Positions 7,398 through 12,594 of a DNA stretch of 12,594 nucleotides are shown one piece after another (the first letter of the stretch is position 1; each line of letters opens with the position of its first letter). Below the pieces are notes generated by a model. It saw nothing but the letters and a program-made list of their open reading frames with translations, was not told where the DNA came from and did not search any database. This DNA comes from Balneolaceae bacterium (GTDB taxonomy: Bacteria > Bacteroidota > Rhodothermia > Balneolales > Balneolaceae): positions 1 to 12,594 of the forward strand of contig SLGL01000021.1 in assembly GCA_007123785.1 (NCBI GenBank). Reading direction: 5' to 3'. The translations under genes and the position numbers were made by a program.

Positions 7398-8269
7398 GAT
7401 ACAGCAGCGTTATTAAAAAAACCGGAAATATTTTATCCAGCGAGAATCTGCCGATCTACTACGATCTGCTGGTTCCATCCACCGCACAAGTGACCATTTT
7501 GCCCGTGGTTTTATTTGTACACGGGTTCAAAGGATTTAAAGACTGGGGCGCCTTTCCCGATCTGTTTGATGAGCTGGCACGCATCGGTTTTGCAGTGGTG
7601 GCGTTTAATCTTTCCCTGAACGGTGTGGGTAAAAGTATGACCGAATTTGATGAACCCGAACTCTTTCGGAGAGGAACTCTTAGCCAGGACCTTAACGATG
7701 TCGGTTCAGTAATTACGGCGATCAAGAAGAAGCAGATTTCCAGTGAAAAGGTTCTGCTGAATGCCCATCGTCTTGGTTTACTGGGCCATTCAAGGGGCGG
7801 GCACACTGCGGTGGCAGCAGCGGCTGAATATGCTGAAATTCAGAGTCTCGTTACATGGTCGGCTGTTGCTGATTACAATGCAAGATGGAGTAAAGAGATG
7901 ATCAGCGACTGGGAGACCCGGGGCTATACCGAAATAAAAAACGCACGAACCGGTGAGATATTGAAACTGGACAAGATCGTGTATGACGATGCCCTCGAAA
8001 ATGCCGACAGGCTGTTGGCCATTCGACGGGTGCAGGAGCTCCATATTCCCTGCATGTTTATAGCCGGAAAAGAAGATGATGCCGTTCCTTACTCTGATAC
8101 AGAAAAACTTTACCGGAAATGTCCGTCTGAAGAAAAATATCTCGGGCTGATTGAAAACGCCGGACATACCTTTCAGATTTCTCATCCGTTTGAAGAAGAA
8201 GATTTCCCACCCGAATTTGAAGAAGCACTTGATCTTACAGCGGGGTGGTTTCTGGATCATCTAAGATAG
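7394..8269 (+). CDS. Alpha/beta hydrolase (dienelactone hydrolase-like)
   Basis: A 291-residue cytoplasmic alpha/beta hydrolase with no signal peptide. A strand and oxyanion-loop segment VVLFVHGFKGFKDWG (38-52) is followed by the nucleophile elbow GHSRGG, with Ser133. The acid is Asp228 or Asp229 in GKEDDAVPY, and the base is His258 in NAGHTF, so a full triad is present. Residues about 157-215 form a cap-like insertion (WSAVADYNARW onward). The GHSRGG elbow and general shape resemble dienelactone hydrolase/acyl-peptidase-like esterases; the substrate is unknown. Its ATG overlaps the stop codon of the pseudouridine synthase gene, which points to coupled translation, and the TPR gene begins 10 bp after its stop. 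Confidence 0.88.
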   Translation: MRYSSVIKKTGNILSSENLPIYYDLLVPSTAQVTILPVVLFVHGFKGFKDWGAFPDLFDELARIGFAVVAFNLSLNGVGKSMTEFDEPELFRRGTLSQDLNDVGSVITAIKKKQISSEKVLLNAHRLGLLGHSRGGHTAVAAAAEYAEIQSLVTWSAVADYNARWSKEMISDWETRGYTEIKNARTGEILKLDKIVYDDALENADRLLAIRRVQELHIPCMFIAGKEDDAVPYSDTEKLYRKCPSEEKYLGLIENAGHTFQISHPFEEEDFPPEFEEALDLTAGWFLDHLR

Positions 8270-8279
8270 ACATATATTC

Positions 8280-9488
8280 ATGAACAAACGGACATTTACG
8301 GTTCAACCGGCCCGGTTCATAAGGAACCGATTGCTGATTTTTGCCGGAGCTATTCTGCTTATCTGTGCTGCACTTCAGCCAACATCAGCGAAGGCACAAA
8401 CCAAAGTTTTAGTGGACGATATTATGTTCTCCATTGATGCGCGGCTGGCAATTGATTCTCTCTACAATCGCAATGTTGATGGCGCCCGGGAACTGCTCGA
8501 TCCGTGGAAAGAGCGAAATCCCGATCACCCTATCTGGCATCTTTGGGAAGGCATGGAGTTGTGGTGGAAAGTTCTGGGAGATCTCGACGATACATCACTT
8601 GACAAGCAGTTCAAAGAGCTGATGTCCAAAGCAGATTTTGAGGCGGGCCGACTGCTCAGAAATGAACCCGATCATCCTGATGCACTTATCATCCGTGCTG
8701 TGGCAACCAGTTATATCGCCCGGCTTCACGCAAACCGGGAAGAATGGGTTACCAGCCTTCAGGTTGGACGCAGGGGCTACCAGGCACACCAGCGGCTGCT
8801 GGAAGTAGCGCCTGACCTTCCGGACAACATGTTTGCCGAAGGAATGAAATTATACTATTCGGCCTATATCCCTGAAGCGTATCCTGTGGTGCGGGCCGTT
8901 TCCTGGTTTTTGCCCGATGGCGACCGGAAAGAGGGAATCGCCACACTGAAAACAGCTTCAGAACGGGGAGTGTTTGCACGTCCGGAAGCTACCTATTTTC
9001 TGGCCACGATTCTGCTGAACTACGAACAGAATTATGAAGAGGCTAAAAAATATTATAAGTACCTTGTTGACCGCTATCCCGATAACAGTTACTATCGCCG
9101 GCTATATATCCGTACTCTCGACCAGCTTAATGAGTTTCGGAATATGAAAACTTTCTATCGGGAAACCAGGCAGCACTGGTCTGGCAACGGCCTTCCCGAT
9201 GACCCACTGATGAGTGCCGAAATGCTATATTGGCACGGCCGGGCTCAGTACTATTCCGGGGAGGTGTCTGCTTCGCACAACTCTTTTAAACAGGCTGTTG
9301 AAATGGGGAACAAATTGAGCAATCCACGAGACCGGGAGTTTGTTACGCTGGCGGCATTTTTTGCCGGCAGAACCGCCGAACGGCTGCAGAGAAATGATGA
9401 AGCGAAAAAATATTACCATATCGCCTCCAGGCAAAATGCCGCATCAAACGCCAAACAGGAAGCAAACCGGCGGCTGCGGGCACTCTGA
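8280..9488 (+). CDS. Exported tetratricopeptide-repeat protein
   Basis: A 402-residue protein with a basic N-terminus (RFIRNR), a hydrophobic core (about 17-31) and a likely signal-peptidase site after AKA (37-39), giving a periplasmic mature protein. Helical TPR-like repeats are visible: an A-R-LL-P unit at about 56-74 (GARELLDPWKERNPDHPIW), one ending LLRNEPDHPDALIIRAV (120-136), and one at about 233-265 (ATYFLATILLNYEQNYEEAK onward, ending in DRYPDN). More units follow near 306-336 and 345-380. TPRs are protein-binding scaffolds; no enzyme motif is seen and the partner is unknown. It is third in the rluB-type/hydrolase cluster with a 10-bp gap and so probably cotranscribed, although the three do not share an obvious process. 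No Shine-Dalgarno motif precedes the ATG. Confidence 0.83.
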   Translation: MNKRTFTVQPARFIRNRLLIFAGAILLICAALQPTSAKAQTKVLVDDIMFSIDARLAIDSLYNRNVDGARELLDPWKERNPDHPIWHLWEGMELWWKVLGDLDDTSLDKQFKELMSKADFEAGRLLRNEPDHPDALIIRAVATSYIARLHANREEWVTSLQVGRRGYQAHQRLLEVAPDLPDNMFAEGMKLYYSAYIPEAYPVVRAVSWFLPDGDRKEGIATLKTASERGVFARPEATYFLATILLNYEQNYEEAKKYYKYLVDRYPDNSYYRRLYIRTLDQLNEFRNMKTFYRETRQHWSGNGLPDDPLMSAEMLYWHGRAQYYSGEVSASHNSFKQAVEMGNKLSNPRDREFVTLAAFFAGRTAERLQRNDEAKKYYHIASRQNAASNAKQEANRRLRAL

Positions 9489-9496
9489 TTTTTTTC

Positions 9497-9519
9497 AAAA
9501 AAGGTGCCTCCTCTTTTTT
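9497..9519 (+). terminator. Possible terminator after the TPR gene
   Basis: AAAAAAG (9497-9503) and CTTTTTT (9513-9519) form a 7-bp stem with a 9-base loop, 9 bp past the TPR stop. The stem is nearly all A-T, so it would be weak; because the arms are A and T runs it could act in either direction between the convergent genes. Confidence 0.35.
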
Positions 9520-9524
9520 AATAC

Positions 9525-9714
9525 CTGCAGGAATTGTTGTGGGGAATAATTGCTGAAATAACTGAAATCCTCCCCGATGGATTGGGATTTTGAAAAGCAG
9601 CACACAATTTTGAGGGGCAATCGTTGGAGCCCAAGAAGGAAAACTGTAGTGGGATTGATGTAAGAGGAGATTGCAGAAGCCATTCTATCAATTTACCCAC
9701 AACAATTATCGCAG
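9525..9714. mobile_element. MITE-like element with terminal inverted repeats
   Basis: AATTGTTGTGGG at 9532-9543 is repeated as its perfect reverse complement at 9696-9707. Extending outward through CTGC (9525-9528) and GCAG (9711-9714) gives 19-bp arms matching at 16 of 19 positions, about 190 bp end to end. The interior has no convincing gene. GCAG flanks the inner arms on both sides (9527-9530 and 9711-9714) and could be a short target duplication, though because the left copy is part of CTGCAG this is ambiguous. The arms are seen directly; a non-autonomous mobile element is an inference. A long structured 3' element between the convergent genes is the alternative. Confidence 0.4.
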
Positions 9715-9729
9715 AACCCAAAAAACAAT

Positions 9730-10494
9730 TTACAGTACAATTTTATGTCTCTCCTCTGTCTCAATCTCTTTTGTTCCGGGTTTAAAGGAACGTTCCACAA
9801 ATGTGATTTCGCCATTTGTATCCATATAAATGACGGATGAACATCGGGTACCGTAGTTTTCGGTCTGAATAAAGACAGAAGAAACAGCCTTTTCAAGATC
9901 TTCAGGAAGGCCGGTTTCAGGCAGCTTTTCCATCGGATAACGCCGGGTATCCAGCAGAAAACGGAATATCTCTTCTTCATCGGGTACGCCGTTTTTCATT
10001 GTTGATTGAAGCTGATTTCGCGCCCATTCCGATTTTGGCCAGGGAGTATTTAAAAATGCATTGCTGACGGTATGATAGCCTGGTTCAACGGATTGAATCT
10101 CATCTTTTTTATTCGTGATGTAGTATAGATCGTCGATCGAACCAGCGATCAGGTTGAATCCGTTATAAAGGTCTGCGGTCTGACGAATCTGCTCAAGAAT
10201 CGCTGAAATATTATCGTAAGATTGTAAAAAGCGAGTCACAATTTCACCACGGCTCGGTGCATTTTCCTTAAATTCGCTTAATTTCCGATAGTTGGTGAGT
10301 GCAGCAATGTGGCCTTTTGCGTTCAGTCCCATCCAGGTACCGCCAGCTTTCAGGTCTTTTCCGGCAATAATAGGCGGTTCAGAATCCCAGAGATGGACCG
10401 GTTTTGCAGGCCTTTTGTGGAATTCGTCCCTGTTCGCGGCAAGTACAAATGGATAATCGGGATGAGTTTTATAGGCAAAAGTAATCAGACACAT
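9730..10494 (-). CDS. NRDE (TANGO2-like) family protein
   Basis: A 254-residue soluble protein of the NRDE family, whose eukaryotic member is TANGO2. The namesake NRDE is at 21-24 within FVLAANRDEFHKRP. Other conserved blocks in order are AGKDLKAGGTWMGLN (44-58), ALTNYR (65-70), PSRGE (80-84), YNGFNLI (110-116), SNAFLNTPWPK (144-154) and YGTRCSSVI (214-222). Length matches bacterial members. The protein begins Met-Cys, so Met removal would expose a conserved N-terminal Cys, as in Ntn-type hydrolases; that this is catalytic is an inference. TANGO2 has been linked to heme handling and lipid/CoA metabolism in eukaryotes; the bacterial role is not settled. The gene is divergent from the SpoIIE-type gene and has no operon partner. 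Confidence 0.92.
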   Translation of the reverse strand: MCLITFAYKTHPDYPFVLAANRDEFHKRPAKPVHLWDSEPPIIAGKDLKAGGTWMGLNAKGHIAALTNYRKLSEFKENAPSRGEIVTRFLQSYDNISAILEQIRQTADLYNGFNLIAGSIDDLYYITNKKDEIQSVEPGYHTVSNAFLNTPWPKSEWARNQLQSTMKNGVPDEEEIFRFLLDTRRYPMEKLPETGLPEDLEKAVSSVFIQTENYGTRCSSVIYMDTNGEITFVERSFKPGTKEIETEERHKIVL

Positions 10495-10642
10495 CAGGAA
10501 AAAACATTTATGAAGAGATTTTTTTGAAACAAAAGTTTTTCTTTTTCGCTGTAAATTTAAATATCTATGTTGGGAATAAATAATAACGTTATCCTATTTA
10601 ATTCAGCATGGTGGCGAATGAAAAATCAACGACCTTCATATT

Positions 10643-12594
10643 TTGATTCCCGGAAGCGACACAGCTAAAGAAGACCTGGTTATTGTTATTATCGGGGTGG
10701 TAGCGGCTTTTCTGTTTTACTGGCTCTACTCCGATTTAAACCCGTTGTCTGCCGCAGACAATAGTTATGGAAAAACTGCGTCTGAAGCACGTGCTCTCGA
10801 AATTACCGATCGTTTTGGTTTCCAGTCTGATGTGAGTCCGGTTACCCGGTTTGCTGCTCACAGCTCTCTGCTCGATTCACTCCAAAAACAGACTCATTTC
10901 CATGAATTTTATTCGAATCCGCTTCACAAATCACTTTACCCTGTTTTTTATTGGGAATCGAGGTTTAAAATGGAATCTGTCCGGCCGGTTTCTGCTTTTG
11001 GTTTTGAAGAAGATCCAGCCGTTACAATAGATGTCCTGTTGTCGGAAGGGGGGCATCTTATCGCTTTTCGCAATACCAACAATATTTTACCGGCAAAACG
11101 AATTGAAGAAAGTGTTCTGTCTCACGCTCTTCGGATGGATTCATTACCGTTAACCGATATCAGCGACAGTACTCAATTTAACCGTTTTAGGTTTCATTTT
11201 TCAGGTACTGCAGAGAATCAGTACGATCGTGATGATGTAACCGGGCAGGAGCCTCTTGTTTTCGGTAAAAGCGTTGCTGAACGGATGGCAGACTATTATC
11301 TCGAACAGTCGGGCTGGCCTGAGGCCCGTTTATCAGTCACATCAACCGAACTTGTTTCTCTTGATAATGATATTGAGGCCGCCAGGATAACATTCGGCTA
11401 TGAAAGTGATGAACTCCGTCAGTCAGCCAACGTTTATATTACCGTTCTTCCGACGGGAAGTTTACTTGCGATGGACTACAGTCATCCGAACGTGTACGAT
11501 TTTGATATTAATTTCAATGTAATCAAGTCAGGTGTACGGGGGGTACTGGTTCTCTTCGGAATTTTCTGGATTGTAGTACTGCTTTTTTTGCGATTCAGAA
11601 TGCGGCTGATCGATATGAAGGGGGCCATACTGATTGCCGTTCTTGCCGGACTCATTTTTCCATTTTTGTTGATTCTGGAGCAGCTCTATTCACACATCAA
11701 TTCATTTGGCACAATCAATCTGCCATTTTTTTTACGGATGATGATACCAGTTGGCTTTTTTGCTGCCATTACATCGCTGGGATATTTTGCCGTAACAGCT
11801 ATTTCCGATTCCGTCACGCGCCAGAACTGGAGCGAAAAACTGCGAACGGTTGATCTGCTCAGAGTTGGCCATTTCAATAATATTCCTGTTGGGCTGAACC
11901 TTGTTCGTGGTATTTCCTACGGATTCATTATCGCTGTGCTTTGGTGTATTACACTCTGGCTGGTCCCGGGAACCTTTATCAGTCTGGAATCGTCACTTTT
12001 CAAGGCAAATTCTTCCTATCTGCCTTATCTGAATGAAATTATCGGAAATTTGGCAATTTGCTTTCTCATCACTCAGATTTTTTTCCTGATTATTGTAGGA
12101 CAGATTCGTTCTACTTTCAAATCACCTGTTTTAATGGTACTGACACCGGGTATTCTGTTCAGCCTGGTGTACCCGATAACTTTTGAAGTAGGTGCTACTG
12201 CAACGGAACTTCTTTCGGCAGGGGTAATCGGGATTTGTGCTGGCTGGATCTATTATCGTGAGGATTTTTTAACCACATTTATCTCTTTCTTTGTTTTTAT
12301 CACGTTTGTTTCCACATCCAGCGGATGGCTGATTAATCAGTCGCCCGATGCGTTGACATTCTACACATTTTTTGCACTCACAGCGGCAGGATTTATTTAC
12401 GGCGGCTACAATATCTACCGGGGAAAATCTGTAAACGAACTTCCGGAATTTGTTCCTGAATATATCCATGAACTGGCCGGGGAAGACCGCATCAAACAGG
12501 AATTGCAAATTGCCCGTCAAGTTCAGCAATCGTTTTTGCCGGCACGAACAACCCAAATTGATGGCCTGGATATTGCCGCTATTTGTAAACCAGC
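10643..12594 (+). CDS. Membrane-anchored SpoIIE/RsbU-type PP2C phosphatase, 3' truncated by window end
   Basis: An open frame of about 650 codons runs off the right edge. From a TTG at 10643, TM1 is at about residues 12-29, followed by a large extracytoplasmic domain (about 30-295). A membrane block with several helices follows (first at about 299-317, then on to about 595). After it comes a helical linker with ELQIARQVQQSFLP and GLDIAAICKP, the standard entry into the SpoIIE/RsbU PP2C domain. The catalytic domain lies beyond the window. Such phosphatases dephosphorylate anti-anti-sigma (STAS) proteins or other phospho-Ser/Thr targets in response to a sensed signal; target unknown. The ectodomain holds two similar 28-residue segments (42-69 and 207-234). 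No EExxxR protease motif is present in the membrane part. The start is doubtful: no in-frame ATG precedes TM1, and an ATG at 10618 in another frame gives a better N-terminus. Confidence 0.8.
   Translation, partial: MIPGSDTAKEDLVIVIIGVVAAFLFYWLYSDLNPLSAADNSYGKTASEARALEITDRFGFQSDVSPVTRFAAHSSLLDSLQKQTHFHEFYSNPLHKSLYPVFYWESRFKMESVRPVSAFGFEEDPAVTIDVLLSEGGHLIAFRNTNNILPAKRIEESVLSHALRMDSLPLTDISDSTQFNRFRFHFSGTAENQYDRDDVTGQEPLVFGKSVAERMADYYLEQSGWPEARLSVTSTELVSLDNDIEAARITFGYESDELRQSANVYITVLPTGSLLAMDYSHPNVYDFDINFNVIKSGVRGVLVLFGIFWIVVLLFLRFRMRLIDMKGAILIAVLAGLIFPFLLILEQLYSHINSFGTINLPFFLRMMIPVGFFAAITSLGYFAVTAISDSVTRQNWSEKLRTVDLLRVGHFNNIPVGLNLVRGISYGFIIAVLWCITLWLVPGTFISLESSLFKANSSYLPYLNEIIGNLAICFLITQIFFLIIVGQIRSTFKSPVLMVLTPGILFSLVYPITFEVGATATELLSAGVIGICAGWIYYREDFLTTFISFFVFITFVSTSSGWLINQSPDALTFYTFFALTAAGFIYGGYNIYRGKSVNELPEFVPEYIHELAGEDRIKQELQIARQVQQSFLPARTTQIDGLDIAAICKP

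Noticed and set aside
9495..9721. Minus-strand open frames of 62 and 67 codons in the gap between the TPR and NRDE genes
   Set aside because: Two overlapping frames with no domain or start signal that coincide with the inverted-repeat element; probably chance frames.
10567..10668. Stand-alone 33-residue gene from ATG 10567
   Set aside because: It ends inside the start region of the SpoIIE-type gene and is better read as that gene's displaced N-terminus; no independent support.
11531..12430. CPBP-type intramembrane protease in the membrane block of the SpoIIE-type protein
   Set aside because: No EExxxR motif is present, so protease activity is not supported.
1..12594. CRISPR array, toxin-antitoxin pair, phage defence or biosynthetic cluster
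   Set aside because: No regularly spaced direct repeats of that kind, no cas, toxin or restriction motifs, and the genes are mostly unlinked housekeeping functions.

Overview
The window looks like an ordinary chromosomal stretch from a Bacteroidota/Rhodothermota-like bacterium, most likely of the Balneola group. This is an inference from four things seen in the sequence: A/T-rich translation leaders mostly lacking Shine-Dalgarno motifs, a LysA of the Bacteroidota type, a 6-bladed beta-propeller lipoprotein, and an RluB-type enzyme with a long Lys/Arg-rich N-terminus. No database search was possible. I see no rRNA, tRNA, CRISPR array, complete insertion sequence or phage gene.

Layout, left to right. 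Positions 1-147 hold a large nested dyad followed, on the minus strand, by a T tract; it lies just 3' of a minus-strand DoxX-family membrane protein (148-642). A divergent intergenic region with a perfect 7-bp inverted repeat separates doxX from a plus-strand AI-2E/PerM-type permease (805-1944). A 351-bp leader region follows, with a period-14 repeat and a hairpin that covers a perfect Shine-Dalgarno sequence. Next are lysA (2296-3513) and a TTG-started beta-propeller lipoprotein (3742-4998). The lipoprotein converges, with 22 bp between stops, on a minus-strand glutaryl-CoA dehydrogenase (5021-6229).

A 292-bp divergent region then leads into a compact plus-strand three-gene cluster: RluB-type pseudouridine synthase (6522-7397), an alpha/beta hydrolase overlapping it by 4 bp, and an exported TPR protein 10 bp further on (ending 9488). 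This is the only clear operon. A 241-bp convergent gap holds a possible terminator and a roughly 190-bp element bounded by 19-bp imperfect inverted repeats (MITE-like). It is followed by a minus-strand NRDE/TANGO2-family protein (9730-10494). The window ends inside a large plus-strand membrane-anchored protein whose last visible residues are the linker and beginning of a SpoIIE/RsbU-type PP2C phosphatase domain.

The genes are mostly unlinked housekeeping functions: lysine biosynthesis, glutaryl-CoA oxidation, rRNA modification and transport. No multi-gene defence or biosynthetic system is evident. The items most worth a second look are the SpoIIE-type protein (unusual sensor half with an internally duplicated ectodomain motif, and a start region that looks frameshifted), the MITE-like element, the structured lysA leader, and the dyad at the left edge.
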